From JASSUD01 sp031963045 (GTDB taxonomy: Bacteria; Pseudomonadota; Gammaproteobacteria; Burkholderiales; Burkholderiaceae), in the NCBI GenBank assembly GCA_031963045.1, contig JASSUK010000032.1, positions 150,370 through 214,369 of the forward strand: a stretch of DNA of 64,000 nucleotides, given 5' to 3'. The notes below the pieces were generated by a model. The model was given only the letters and a program-made list of their open reading frames with translations, ran no database searches and was not told the origin of the DNA. Both the position numbers and the translations under genes were made by a program. Of this stretch, positions 25,197 to 34,517 are shown piece by piece. Numbering within the stretch: the first letter of the stretch is position 1; every line of letters begins with the position of its first letter.

Positions 25197-26399
25197 TTAT
25201 ATAGTAGAGTGGATAATGCCCCCGCCTAGGCATACTTCGCCTTCATACAATACGGCGGACTGCCCGGGGGTAACGGCCCATTGAGGCGTATTAAAATCCA
25301 AAGCAAATTGCGCAGATGCAGTTTGCTCTGTAGGTATTTCACCCTGTATCGAGGACAGCATACAGGGTGCATCCATTTGGCGGTAACGTGTTTTGGCATG
25401 CAACTGTGCGGATTTAGGAGGCTCGCCAGCTATCCAGTTTGCTCGTTGGGCGGTCAAGCGCTGGCTAGTCAGCGCTGGATGTTGATGACCTTGCACTACG
25501 TAGAGCGTGTTTTTGGCCAAGTCTTTTGCTGCGACAAACCAGGGTTGGCCATGCGATGAGGGCTCTTGGCCCGAACCCCTACCTATAGGCTCGCGTTGCC
25601 CTCCTACTCCCAAACCTTTACGTTGACCTAAGGTATAAAACGAGAGGCCTATGTGTTCACCGAGTATTTGCCCTTCTAGCGTTTTAATAGGACCGGGTTC
25701 TGTAGGTAAATAACGCTGCAAAAATGCCCGAAACGGGCGTTCGCCGATAAAACATATCCCTGTGGAATCTTTTTTACGTGCATTGGGTAAACCAATTTGC
25801 GTGGCAATCTCGCGTACTTGAACTTTAGTCAACTCTCCCAATGGAAAGAGCGTGTGCTGCAACTGCGATTGGGTCAGGCGATGTAAAAAGTAGCTTTGAT
25901 CTTTACTGGCATCTTGTGCTTTGAGCAATTCCATTTTGCCTTCAGCCGTTTCACGCAAACGGGCATAGTGGCCTGTTGCTATTTTGGTATGGGTCGTCGT
26001 CAAAAGCGGGTTTTTATCATCACTACCGCCTTTTAAATGTAGAGCATGTTCTAGAAAAGCTTTGAATTTAATCTCTGCATTGCACAGTACATCAGGGTTA
26101 GGTGTACGCCCCGCTGAGTACTCCGATAAAAATTCTTCGAAAACGCGCTCTTTATACTCTTGTGCAAAGTTTACTACCTCTACATCGATACCGATTTTAT
26201 CGGCAACCGATACCACGTCTAACCAGTCTTGACGCGCAGAGCAATATCCCTCGGAAGTACCATCGCTTTCTTCATCATCGTCTTCCCAGTTTTTCATAAA
26301 CAGGCCGATGACCTCATAGCCTTGCTGCTTGAGCAGCCAAGCCGTGACCGAGGAATCTACCCCGCCAGACATTCCAACCACCACGCTGGGTTTAGACAT
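25197..26399 (-). CDS. mnmA: tRNA-specific 2-thiouridylase MnmA
   Basis: MnmA puts sulfur on C2 of the wobble uridine (U34) of Lys, Glu and Gln tRNAs, using sulfur relayed from IscS and Tus proteins. The 400-residue product has the PP-loop VVGMSGGVDSSVTAWLL at the N-terminus, the first catalytic cysteine in NPDVLCNAEIKF, DQSYFLHRL and the second cysteine in STGICFIGERPFRAFL. A beta-barrel C-terminal domain ends in QSAVLYEGEVCLGGGII. I chose ATG 26399 (MSKPSVVVG); the frame runs on to 26471, but those codons are REP sequence. It works in the same modification as mnmG and mnmC, also in this window. Confidence 0.96.
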   Translation of the reverse strand: MSKPSVVVGMSGGVDSSVTAWLLKQQGYEVIGLFMKNWEDDDEESDGTSEGYCSARQDWLDVVSVADKIGIDVEVVNFAQEYKERVFEEFLSEYSAGRTPNPDVLCNAEIKFKAFLEHALHLKGGSDDKNPLLTTTHTKIATGHYARLRETAEGKMELLKAQDASKDQSYFLHRLTQSQLQHTLFPLGELTKVQVREIATQIGLPNARKKDSTGICFIGERPFRAFLQRYLPTEPGPIKTLEGQILGEHIGLSFYTLGQRKGLGVGGQREPIGRGSGQEPSSHGQPWFVAAKDLAKNTLYVVQGHQHPALTSQRLTAQRANWIAGEPPKSAQLHAKTRYRQMDAPCMLSSIQGEIPTEQTASAQFALDFNTPQWAVTPGQSAVLYEGEVCLGGGIIHSTI

Positions 26400-26430
26400 A
26401 TTGATACACTTAAAAATCGGTTTAAATTCG

Positions 26431-26564
26431 GTAGGTTGGTGGTGAGGCACGAACCCCAACATGCGCACCACAGGCTTTTAATCTTTGGTTTTGAGCGTTT
26501 ATAAGCTGGTCTTCAAGGATGCCGTGGCCTGCATGTTGGGGTTTCTTTGTCACCACCAACCTAC
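26431..26564. repeat. REP-type inverted pair between dsbD and mnmA
   Basis: A unit starting GTAGGTTGGTGGTGAGGC at 26431 returns inverted up to 26564, about 134 bp in all. The spacer (TTTTGAGCG... to GCCGTGGCCTGCATG) is shared, in opposite orientation, with the copy at 32453. The whole 134 bp is therefore one mobile unit rather than two separate repeats. Its right end supplies the TAG stop of dsbD. Confidence 0.8.
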
Positions 26565-28408
26565 AATTCAAGGAGAGGTTTTAGAATCTGTAACAGAGCT
26601 TGAGGCGATATATATCCCACGCGGCGTAAAGCGATTATTTCATTGCCGTTTGCATCAAAAAAAAGAAAAGCAGGAGGGCCATATAAGCCAAAATGTTTAA
26701 GCAGCTCCGCAATAGCAGGAGTATTTGTACTCACATTTAGGTGCAATATATTAAAGGCTTGTAAATGCGCACGGACTTCTGTTGCCGCCAGGGTTACACG
26801 CTCAATTTTGCTGCAAGCTGAGCAATTGTCCGCATAGACTTTTAGCACAGATATTTTTTGGCTCGAGCGCACAGCAGCGTTGAGTTCGGCCTGTGTATGT
26901 ACAGGGTGAAATACCAAATCTGTATTAGAAGTCAACTGACCCGCTCCATCTGGGAGTTTGGACACCTTTTGTTGCCAGCCAGCAGCGTGTAGCAAGGTTA
27001 TTCCTACTGGCAGGGCTAAATACAAGGCCACACCTAATAGCACGATAGCAATGGCTTGCTGTACATAACGCATCCACACGCCTGATCGGGGCAGATAGGC
27101 ACTTAGGCCTACTCCCATGGCGATGAGTGGAAGCCCCAGACCCATGCCAAGCGCAAACAAAGCAAGTGCTCCAACCCCAATATGTCCTGTTTGCCCAATA
27201 AATGCGAGCACTCCAAATAGAGGAGGGCTCATGCAGGGGCTCAACGTTAATGCAGACAACGCACCCATAATAAAAGCGAGGCTGGATCGGCCTTGTGCGC
27301 TCAAGCCTAAACTAGGTGCCACACGCCTTATAAGAGAAAAAGCAAACCCACGACCGCGTAGCAACATTATCGCCATAATAAAAATGACTGCTGCAAAACT
27401 AGCCTGCACCCATGGATGCCCCATACTCGCGCCAAAACGCTGGCCTGCAAGCGCTGCTATTACGCCAAATAGCGCATAGGTGCTGGCCATACCCAATACA
27501 TAGAGCAATGAAAGGCGCAATCCACGCCGCCATGAAAAAGTAGCAAGCGGCTTTTGAGATGGCGGTTCGTCTTTAGCTAGTACAAAGCGGTGCTTCTCAG
27601 AATGCGCATTAGCCTGCAATATCAAAGCAGACACAATGGGAATCATGGGCCAGGAACAAGGTAGCACACTTAATGCCACGCCAAAAAAGAAGAAGAGTGC
27701 AAAAAAGGCTAAAGGGGTAAGCCCGTATAGCCATTCAGGAGCATTACGTTTTGCATCCAACTTATGCAATGCTGTGAGGGCAGCTTGTGAATCGGTAAGA
27801 CCTGACCATGCTGCCTGCAGTGTGAAGGATGGAGGGGGCAATACGGGGGAAGTGATCGTGGTATTTGTAATGCGCTGGCGGTATGTGATGGGCGCATAAC
27901 ATAAGCCCGTATCTGCACACCCTTGCAGCGTTACTGCCAGAACAAAAGGCTTCGGCCTAGGGCGTTCAGATGCTTGATTCGCATCGCGAACAGGAAAAGA
28001 TACAGGAATAGCTACCGTTTGCTTTTGCCGATATACCTGCACATTTTTTTGTAAATTTGCATCCCATTTTACTTGTGCAACCGGCAGGCGTAGCGGACCC
28101 AGCTGAGCATTGCCTTTTTCAACGGCCACCTTCAGGCGCTCTGCATACAGCGCATAACCTGGAGCAATGTCCAAAAGCAGGTCGACCTGGCCCAATTTTT
28201 CCTGAAAACGCACACGAAAAGCTTGCTCAGGCGGCAAAAAATCCGACAGCATGGAGCCCGCCATCAATGCCTTGGAAGGCAAAGCATCGATAGATGGCCT
28301 AAAACTCCAAAGCACGGCTATGCCAATTAACAGCACAGATAAAGCGATACCCCAAAGGCCTTGGGCAGTACGGGTGGTGAATAAGGTGAACTTGGGCTTC
28401 ATGCGCAT
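26561..28408 (-). CDS. dsbD: Thiol:disulfide interchange protein DsbD
   Basis: DsbD carries electrons from cytoplasmic thioredoxin across the inner membrane to periplasmic disulfide isomerases and cytochrome c maturation. The 615-residue protein has all three parts. An N-terminal signal anchor and alpha domain contain the GCADTGLCY cysteines. The eight-helix beta domain has one cysteine in LPCSW and one in SPCMSP. The C-terminal thioredoxin-like gamma domain has CSAC in YADNCSACSKIE. ATG 28408 is my choice (MRMKPKFTLF); the frame extends to 28453 and no good ribosome-binding site marks the start. The stop TAG is formed by the end of the adjacent repeat. Confidence 0.93.
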   Translation of the reverse strand: MRMKPKFTLFTTRTAQGLWGIALSVLLIGIAVLWSFRPSIDALPSKALMAGSMLSDFLPPEQAFRVRFQEKLGQVDLLLDIAPGYALYAERLKVAVEKGNAQLGPLRLPVAQVKWDANLQKNVQVYRQKQTVAIPVSFPVRDANQASERPRPKPFVLAVTLQGCADTGLCYAPITYRQRITNTTITSPVLPPPSFTLQAAWSGLTDSQAALTALHKLDAKRNAPEWLYGLTPLAFFALFFFFGVALSVLPCSWPMIPIVSALILQANAHSEKHRFVLAKDEPPSQKPLATFSWRRGLRLSLLYVLGMASTYALFGVIAALAGQRFGASMGHPWVQASFAAVIFIMAIMLLRGRGFAFSLIRRVAPSLGLSAQGRSSLAFIMGALSALTLSPCMSPPLFGVLAFIGQTGHIGVGALALFALGMGLGLPLIAMGVGLSAYLPRSGVWMRYVQQAIAIVLLGVALYLALPVGITLLHAAGWQQKVSKLPDGAGQLTSNTDLVFHPVHTQAELNAAVRSSQKISVLKVYADNCSACSKIERVTLAATEVRAHLQAFNILHLNVSTNTPAIAELLKHFGLYGPPAFLFFDANGNEIIALRRVGYISPQALLQILKPLLEL

Positions 28409-28623
28409 CACTGAGTGAGAGGGGAGGTTTCTGGGCACGATTACGCAAAGCATAATGCTTTTTAGTACACGCCCTTCGCTCAGATACCTCTTTATTTTCC
28501 TAAGAATTTTTACACAGGAAAATCAATAACACAGCAACGCACACGATACAAGAAGCGTCTCACACAACTGTCGATTATGGAGTGCAATTAAATCAGCATT
28601 TTTCTAGGGGGAGTCCTCAATTC

Positions 28624-30015
28624 CTAAGGCTTTGGAAGTAAAAGCCACATCCGCCCCTGTTGCCGCATACGACCGGCTATGTCGCCTGCTTCATCACCGA
28701 AACCCCAGAAATAATCGGCACGCACGCCACCACGAATCGCTGCACCCACATCTTGCGCAAATACCAAGCGCCGCAATGGTTCATCCGTTGCAGGGCGTGT
28801 GGTGGAGAGGAAAACGGGCGCCCCTAGTGGGATGGCGTTGGGATCCACTGCGATGGAGCGTTCTGGAGTCAATGGCACGCCAAGCGCGCCTATCGGACCA
28901 GGTAGGTTGACCATTACACGTTCTTGGCCTAATTCTGCGCTAGTTGCTACGGATGGGAGAGAGGGTGCAGGTGTAGTCACGTCTTTAAAAAATACAAAAC
29001 GCGGATTTACAGCTAATAGTCCGTCTACGCGTTTTGGATGCGCGCGCGCCCATTTTCGCAAGCCTTGTATAGAGGTTTGCGATAGGGTGACTTCGCCTCG
29101 ATCTACTAACCAACGGCCAATAGAGTGATAGGGTTGGCCATTGGTGCCGTTATACCCCACACGCATGGTGCTGCCATCCTCCATCACAATGCGGCCTGAG
29201 CCTTGTATTTGTAGAAAAAATGCTTCGATGGGATCATCGACATATACCAGCTCTTCGCCCTGTAGCATCCCACTGCGCAAAAGTTCTGCGCGCGCAGGTA
29301 ATTTTTGTCCTGCTGGGTAACGGCTAGGCCAGCGATAAAGGGCGTGGAGATAGGGTGCGCGCCGCGTACGTGAACCTCGCAGCACCGGTTCGTAATAACC
29401 CGTTACCAATCCGTATACATTGCCTTGCTCACCAGACAACTGAAAAGGCAGGAAGTTCTGCTCAAAAAAAGCACGCACCCCAATCAGATTTTGCTCACCC
29501 CCTTGGAGGCTCAATGACTGCGCTCTGCTACAAACTTGTTGCCAGTTTAACTGGGGCGTTACATTGGCTTTGGAGGGTTCTAATACACGTTTGCAATTGA
29601 CATATAAAACCTGCATCACCCCGCTCAAAGAATCTTCTTGCCAGCCTTCTACTTCCGACCAACTAACTGGTGTTAATCGATAGGGAGATCCCACTCTAGT
29701 TGGGAAGGCTTGGCCTGTAGAGGATTGTGCATTCGCATTTTGGTTGGATGTGCTGGGTGATGCACCGAAGTTTGTATTGGCAGGCAAACGTGAAGAAGGG
29801 GTTTGCGGCGATTGCGCACAAGAAGCTAAAAAGCTGATGCACAGCCCTATACCTATATATTTAATGGCAGGCCCTTTATTTACCAAAATGGCTTTCAGAG
29901 CGCTCAATCCATGACGTAAATGGAGGCTCTTTTTATAAAGAAAATTTCTCTGTACAGCGGCAGCGCAGCTAGCAGATTTTTTAAGAAATCGTAGACGGGT
30001 TCTGAGAAAATACAT
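28624..30015 (-). CDS. mltA: Membrane-bound lytic murein transglycosylase A
   Basis: MltA is an outer-membrane lipoprotein that cleaves glycan strands of peptidoglycan to 1,6-anhydromuropeptides. The product shows a hydrophobic signal (IKYIGIGLCISF) and lipobox LASC with cysteine at residue 66. A Pro/Ser/Asn-rich linker leads to the MltA barrel (LVTGYYEPVLRGSRTR, YVDDPIEAFFLQIQGSGRI) and a C-terminal 3D domain (VDPNAIPLGAPVFL, VRADYFWGFGDEAGDIAGRM). The 45 residues before the signal are not typical of the family, so the true start may be a non-ATG codon further in. AmpG (36.4 kb), which imports such muropeptides, is in the same window. Confidence 0.92.
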   Translation of the reverse strand: MYFLRTRLRFLKKSASCAAAVQRNFLYKKSLHLRHGLSALKAILVNKGPAIKYIGIGLCISFLASCAQSPQTPSSRLPANTNFGASPSTSNQNANAQSSTGQAFPTRVGSPYRLTPVSWSEVEGWQEDSLSGVMQVLYVNCKRVLEPSKANVTPQLNWQQVCSRAQSLSLQGGEQNLIGVRAFFEQNFLPFQLSGEQGNVYGLVTGYYEPVLRGSRTRRAPYLHALYRWPSRYPAGQKLPARAELLRSGMLQGEELVYVDDPIEAFFLQIQGSGRIVMEDGSTMRVGYNGTNGQPYHSIGRWLVDRGEVTLSQTSIQGLRKWARAHPKRVDGLLAVNPRFVFFKDVTTPAPSLPSVATSAELGQERVMVNLPGPIGALGVPLTPERSIAVDPNAIPLGAPVFLSTTRPATDEPLRRLVFAQDVGAAIRGGVRADYFWGFGDEAGDIAGRMRQQGRMWLLLPKP

Positions 30016-30139
30016 GCCTTCCTTAGGGAATTGGTAAGTTTGCGCTAAAAAACGTTTATTTTATCTGCTATAAAATCGTATAAGCCTATTTATAAACGAC
30101 ACAGAATCTGAAAAACTATATTGGGTATCGCTGTAAACC

Positions 30140-30163
30140 TAGGGCAATTGAGGGCACGCCCTA
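30140..30163. repeat. Remnant of the TAGGGC...GCCCTA element
   Basis: TAGGGCAATTGAGGGCACGC followed by CCTA matches the terminal 24 bases of the elements at 37678 and 53899 and looks like what is left after internal deletion. It lies 54 bp upstream of rpe. Confidence 0.6.
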
Positions 30164-30216
30164 ACAGGTACAATATATTTTTCCGACCCCCTCTCACTTA
30201 TCTATTGGTTCTAATC

Positions 30217-30894
30217 ATGTCCTATACCATAGCTCCAAGCCTGCTCAGTGCCGACTTTTCTCGCTTAGGCGAAGAAGTGCGTAGTGTTATTGATGCCGGA
30301 GCAGACTGGCTGCATCTAGATGTGATGGATAATCATTACGTACCCAATTTAACTTTCGGCCCCATGGTGTGCGCTTCGCTGCGCGAACACACCAGTGTGC
30401 CTATGGATGTGCACTTAATGGTCAGGCCTGCTGACCGATTGATACCAGAATTTGCTAAAGCAGGCGCGCAGATAATTACCATTCATCCGGAAAGCTCCGA
30501 CCATATAGATCGCACTCTGACACTGATACGCGATCAAGGCTGCCAAGCTGGGCTCGCATTTAACCCGGCAACCCCTCTACATTACCTAGAACATGTGATG
30601 GATCGTGTAGATATGATTTTGATCATGTCCGTGAATCCGGGTTTTGGTGGTCAGACATTTATTCACTCTGCACTTAGCAAAGTACGCTCAGCACGCGCAC
30701 GTTTAGATGCCTATGCAGAAAAAACAGGCCGCACTATCCGGTTACAAGTAGATGGAGGGGTACAGCCTAGCAATATTGCGCAAATCGCTGAAGCAGGGGC
30801 AGATACTTTTGTAGCAGGGTCTGCTATTTTTGGGCAGCCTGATTATGCAGTAGCTATACAAGCATTACGCACATCATTACAGCAAACGGTTTAA
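30217..30894 (+). CDS. rpe: Ribulose-phosphate 3-epimerase
   Basis: Rpe interconverts ribulose 5-phosphate and xylulose 5-phosphate in the pentose phosphate pathway. The 225-residue TIM-barrel protein shows APSLLSADFSRLGEE, the metal/catalytic LHLDVMDNHYVPNLTFGP, DVHLMV, MSVNPGFGGQTF and the phosphate-binding LQVDGGVQPSN to VAGSAIF. I chose ATG 30217; the frame is open to 30121 through repeat-derived sequence. In Burkholderia rpe is followed by gph and then trpE; here gph is missing and trpE follows after 34 bp. Confidence 0.96.
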   Translation: MSYTIAPSLLSADFSRLGEEVRSVIDAGADWLHLDVMDNHYVPNLTFGPMVCASLREHTSVPMDVHLMVRPADRLIPEFAKAGAQIITIHPESSDHIDRTLTLIRDQGCQAGLAFNPATPLHYLEHVMDRVDMILIMSVNPGFGGQTFIHSALSKVRSARARLDAYAEKTGRTIRLQVDGGVQPSNIAQIAEAGADTFVAGSAIFGQPDYAVAIQALRTSLQQTV

Positions 30895-30928
30895 TTTTCT
30901 TTCCACCTCTTTTCATTGCTTGTTTCCA

Positions 30929-32467
30929 TTGATCTCCGAGCTCGAATTTCAAGCGTTAACTGACGCGGGATACAACCGTATTCCTCTTGTGCATCGCACA
31001 TTGGCGGATCTCGACACACCTTTGTCGCTGTATCTCAAACTCACGCAAAATCAACATCAAAGCCAGGCTCCATCAGGTTCTGCGCCCAATACACGGCCAG
31101 AGGCCTACTCCTTTTTACTGGAGTCGGTCGTTCAAGGGGAACGCGTTGGCCGATATTCCTTTATTGGCCTACCTGCACAAACGCGCTTACGAGCAAGTGG
31201 TCAGCACTGCGAGGTATGGAATGGAGAAGACTGCATTGAAACGCATGAAGGGGATGCGCTGGAATTTATTGAAGGTTTTCAAAAGCGCTTTACCGTTGCA
31301 CCTTGCAAAGGCCTGCCTCGCTTTTGTGGTGGCTTAGCCGGGTATTTTGGCTACGACGCCGTGCGGTGTATTGAAAAGAAAAAGCTCACACATACCCCTC
31401 CTGATCCATTGGGGTTGCCTGATATTCAGCTGCTATTAACAGAAGAAGTCGCTGTTATCGATAATTTATCAGGCATGCTGTATTTAATCGTGTATGCCGA
31501 CCCCTCTAAGCCCCATGCCTATGCGCAAGCACAAGCAAGGCTAGCCACTTTACATGCGCGGCTAAACGCACCGGTACACAGACCCGATGCCCCGTTAAAA
31601 ACCACTACACCTGCGCAGATACAACGCGAATTTCCGAAGACCGCTTATTTAGAAGCAGTTGCACAAGCAAAAGAAGCAATTGCGGCAGGGGAGCTGATGC
31701 AGGTGCAAATCAGCCAGCGTTTGGTCAAACCTTACCCCTATGCCCCGCTCTCACTTTACCGTGCGCTGCGCTCGATCAATCCGTCGCCTTATATGTATTT
31801 TTATGATTTTGGCGATGTACAGGTGGTGGGCGCTTCCCCAGAAATATTGGTCCGGCAAGAAGCGCGTGGTGACGAAAGCATTGTGACTATTCGTCCGCTA
31901 GCAGGGACCCGCAAGCGAGGAGCCACACCAGAGCAAGATGCAGAGCTAGCAGCTAAGTTATTGAGCGACCCGAAAGAGCGCGCTGAGCATGTAATGCTTA
32001 TCGATCTCGCACGCAATGATATTGGGCGCATTGCGCAAACGGGCACGGTCCAGGTTGCAGATATGATGGCAATTGAGAAATATTCTCACGTACAGCACAT
32101 CGTTAGCGCAGTAGAAGGGGTTTTAAAGCCCGGACTGAGTCATTTGGATATTTTGCGTGCGGTCTTTCCTGCAGGCACCTTATCAGGCGCTCCTAAAGTG
32201 CGCGCAATGGAACTTATTGACGCGCTTGAGCCTGTGAAACGTGGTTTGTACGGAGGAGCGGTAGGGTATCTGTCTTTTTCAGGGGAAATGGATTTAGCAA
32301 TTGCCATTCGAACTGGGCTGATTTTTAAAGGTAATCTTTACGTTCAGGCAGCAGCGGGCATTGTGGCAGATTCAAATCCTGAGGCGGAATGGGAAGAAAC
32401 GGAAGCGAAAGCACGCGCACTGCTACAAGCAGCAGCAGAGGTAGAAAACGGCGTAGGTTGGTGGTGA
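30929..32467 (+). CDS. trpE: Anthranilate synthase component I
   Basis: TrpE converts chorismate to anthranilate with ammonia delivered by the TrpG subunit. The roughly 510-residue protein has the feedback-binding N-terminal region with LLESVVQGERVGRYSFIG, then the catalytic half: LMQVQISQRL, TIRPLAGTRKRG, LIDLARNDIGRI and FPAGTLSGAPKVRAMELID. No ATG is available; TTG 30929 fits homologues (ISELEFQAL) and TTG 30920 is the alternative. The last codons (VGWW, then TGA) are read from the REP element at 32453. trpG, trpD and trpC, which normally follow, are absent; the next gene is on the other strand. Confidence 0.93.
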   Translation: MISELEFQALTDAGYNRIPLVHRTLADLDTPLSLYLKLTQNQHQSQAPSGSAPNTRPEAYSFLLESVVQGERVGRYSFIGLPAQTRLRASGQHCEVWNGEDCIETHEGDALEFIEGFQKRFTVAPCKGLPRFCGGLAGYFGYDAVRCIEKKKLTHTPPDPLGLPDIQLLLTEEVAVIDNLSGMLYLIVYADPSKPHAYAQAQARLATLHARLNAPVHRPDAPLKTTTPAQIQREFPKTAYLEAVAQAKEAIAAGELMQVQISQRLVKPYPYAPLSLYRALRSINPSPYMYFYDFGDVQVVGASPEILVRQEARGDESIVTIRPLAGTRKRGATPEQDAELAAKLLSDPKERAEHVMLIDLARNDIGRIAQTGTVQVADMMAIEKYSHVQHIVSAVEGVLKPGLSHLDILRAVFPAGTLSGAPKVRAMELIDALEPVKRGLYGGAVGYLSFSGEMDLAIAIRTGLIFKGNLYVQAAAGIVADSNPEAEWEETEAKARALLQAAAEVENGVGWW

Positions 32468-32585
32468 CGAAAGAACCCCAACATGCAGGCCACGGCGTCT
32501 TTGATGACCAGCTTACAACCGCTCAAAAGCAAAAATCAAAAGTCAGCGGTGCGCATGTTGGGGTTCGTGCTTAACCCCAACCTAC
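32453..32585. repeat. REP-type inverted pair overlapping the trpE 3' end
   Basis: Same 133-bp unit as at 26431, in opposite orientation. The left arm GTAGGTTGGTGGTGACG begins inside trpE and supplies its last four codons and TGA stop. The right arm ends at 32585, eight bases from the stop of the convergent phosphatase gene. It probably acts as a shared transcription end. Confidence 0.8.
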
Positions 32586-32592
32586 CGGCCAT

Positions 32593-33294
32593 TTAAAACA
32601 GATCTAGGATGGGCCAATTTTTTGCAAGGGCATGTGCACGGAGTACTGCATCTGGGTTAGTGGCGATAGGGTGTGTCACATGTTCTAGCAAAGGCAGATC
32701 GTTTAGCGAATCGCTATAAAAATACGTTTCTGTGAAACTGGTCCAGTCTTTTTGCAGTGCTTTAAGCCAAGCTGTAGTGCAGCTTATTTTTCCTTCTCGA
32801 TAGCTGGGTATGCCCTGAACCTCTCCGGTATAGGCCGCAAAAGGGTCATCGCCCAGCGTAGCGGGCAAAGGGGCAATGAGATGAGGCACACCAAACTCAG
32901 CAGCAATGGGGCCTGTGACAAAACGGTTAGTCGCCGTTACGATGCAGCATAGTGCGCCTTGCCCTTCGTGATGGGCAATAAGTTCGCGCGCGACGGGCTG
33001 AATAACAGGCCGAATTACCGTGTGCATAAATTCTTGGTGCCATGCGTTGAGCTGCTCGCGGGAGTGGCGTGCGAGCGGGGCTAATGCATACCGTAAATAG
33101 GCATAAATATCCAAGCAGCCTGCTTGATAATCTTTATAGAAACGTTCATTCGTTTCACTAAAAGACACCTCATCAACAAGACCTAAACGCACCATAAAAC
33201 GCCCCCATTCATAGTCGCTATCGAGGGGAAGCAAGGTGTGGTCTAGATCAAATAAAGCTAAAGTGGTAGGGGTTGATGTGCCAGCAGATATCAT
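32593..33294 (-). CDS. HAD-IB family phosphatase (SerB-like)
   Basis: A 233-residue haloacid-dehalogenase phosphatase of subfamily IB. Motif I is LFDLDHTLLPLDSDYEWGRF, with the nucleophile and acid aspartates; motif II is IVTATNRF. The lysine of motif III lies before YSDSLNDLPLLEHVTHPIATNPD, which carries motif IV. Such proteins act on phosphoserine or similar small phosphate esters; the substrate here is not known. The start overlaps the hda stop by four bases (ATGA), so the two are translationally coupled. The hda-HAD pair is a conserved Burkholderia arrangement. Confidence 0.9.
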   Translation of the reverse strand: MISAGTSTPTTLALFDLDHTLLPLDSDYEWGRFMVRLGLVDEVSFSETNERFYKDYQAGCLDIYAYLRYALAPLARHSREQLNAWHQEFMHTVIRPVIQPVARELIAHHEGQGALCCIVTATNRFVTGPIAAEFGVPHLIAPLPATLGDDPFAAYTGEVQGIPSYREGKISCTTAWLKALQKDWTSFTETYFYSDSLNDLPLLEHVTHPIATNPDAVLRAHALAKNWPILDLF

Positions 33295-34130
33295 GATTCT
33301 TCATCCAAACTGACGGGTAAATGGTCTTTGGATTGCTCTAAAAAAGTGCGCAATAAAGGCCGGGTGATCATGCGGTTTTCTTCGCGTGAAAATCGCTCGA
33401 GTGCGTTGAAAATCCCCATAAGATTGGGCATATCGCGCCTAAAATGCACTAATAAATAGGTACAGACTTCTTCGGCCAGATCAAATCCTCGAGCCTGCGC
33501 CGCTTGTTTTAGTGCAGCTATCTTATCTGTGTCGCAAATCGGTAGGACTTGGAAGACGCGTCCCCATGCCAAACGGGTGCGCAAATCATCTCGAACACAT
33601 AATGCTGCGGGCGGAGCATCACCCGTTGTGATAAAAGCACCGTCTAAGTGGGGCTGATGCGTTTGTTGCGCTTGAAACTGGTTAAATAGATGAAAAGCCG
33701 CGATTTGCTGCTCTTGTGAAAATTGATGGCAGTCGTCTAACGCATACAACACGACCTCTGGATCAAAATTAAAATTGGCTACACTGTTTTTCGGTGTCAA
33801 AAAGCGTACGGTCTGCGGCGCAGTGTGCTGACTTAAAGCCTGAAGCAAATGGGAACGCCCCGTGCCTCTATCGCCCCACAGGTATACTGTACGCTCATGA
33901 AAAGTCAGACTGCTTTGCTCGGGATGACTACCTATTTTTGGCACAGTAGTCTGCTCTATTGGAGCCTCTTCCTTTTTAGATTGCTCGAGCAATCGCTTGT
34001 CCCAAGGAGCGCTAAGGGCATGTAAGTGCGCCAAAAGCTCCGCATTATCGCCCACTATAAAATGGTCGAAAGTAGCGAGGGATGGAAGGTTGAAATCCAG
34101 TAAAAGCTGCCGTGGCCGAGAAGCGTGCAT
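33291..34130 (-). CDS. hda: DnaA regulatory inactivator Hda
   Basis: Hda is a DnaA-like AAA protein. With the DNA-loaded beta clamp it stimulates hydrolysis of DnaA-bound ATP and so prevents over-initiation. The 279-residue product starts with a short clamp-binding peptide (RQLLLDF). It continues with an AAA core including VYLWGDRGTGRSHLLQAL and LYALDDCHQF, and the arginine-finger region VRDDLRTRLAWGRVFQV. An insertion of about 30 charged residues around 50-75 is longer than usual. Together with the candidate origin it forms part of the replication-control content of the window. Confidence 0.93.
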   Translation of the reverse strand: MHASRPRQLLLDFNLPSLATFDHFIVGDNAELLAHLHALSAPWDKRLLEQSKKEEAPIEQTTVPKIGSHPEQSSLTFHERTVYLWGDRGTGRSHLLQALSQHTAPQTVRFLTPKNSVANFNFDPEVVLYALDDCHQFSQEQQIAAFHLFNQFQAQQTHQPHLDGAFITTGDAPPAALCVRDDLRTRLAWGRVFQVLPICDTDKIAALKQAAQARGFDLAEEVCTYLLVHFRRDMPNLMGIFNALERFSREENRMITRPLLRTFLEQSKDHLPVSLDEES

Positions 34131-34176
34131 AAAAATAGTTTTAGTTTGCTATGTATGTGAGGTACTACACTTAATA

Positions 34177-34411
34177 ACTGATGTTACGCAGGTATTTAAA
34201 AAACTGTGGTGCGCATGTTGGGGTTCGTACTTAACCCCAACCTACCGAAATGGCTATGTACAAAGGATTCACCACATTCTACCAACCACAAAAAAAGCAA
34301 AGGACAGTAGGTTGGGGTTAAGTACGAACCCCAACATGCATATCACCCACTTTTAATCTTTGCGCTCTGTCTATCAACAACTCGCCGTTCTATAACATGC
34401 GTAACATCAGT
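34177..34411. repeat. Complete large MITE-like element with internal REP pair
   Basis: About 235 bp bounded by inverted ends ACTGATGTTACGCA and its complement. Inside, a REP unit at about 34216-34247 and an inverted unit at about 34309-34339 (CCAACCTAC/GTAGGTTGGGG heads) flank a short spacer. A second full copy lies at 58946 and half a copy at 7565. It encodes nothing. The 387-bp space between hda and metX is almost entirely this element. Confidence 0.8.
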
Positions 34412-34517
34412 CAGTAAATATAAGCTCGATCGTAAACTGCTTTTCCTAGCTTTGCAGGCATCGCAATAATTTACACAAAAATGCAGGAACTATCTTAAAC
34501 GGATTTTCAAATATTCG

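Noticed and set aside
26400..26471. Longer N-terminus for MnmA reaching into the REP pair
   Set aside because: The extra codons are REP sequence; the family starts at the MSKPSVVVGMSGG segment.
34412..34517. Possible SAM-type riboswitch before metX
   Set aside because: The short leader shows no recognisable aptamer helices; most of the upstream space is the repeat element.
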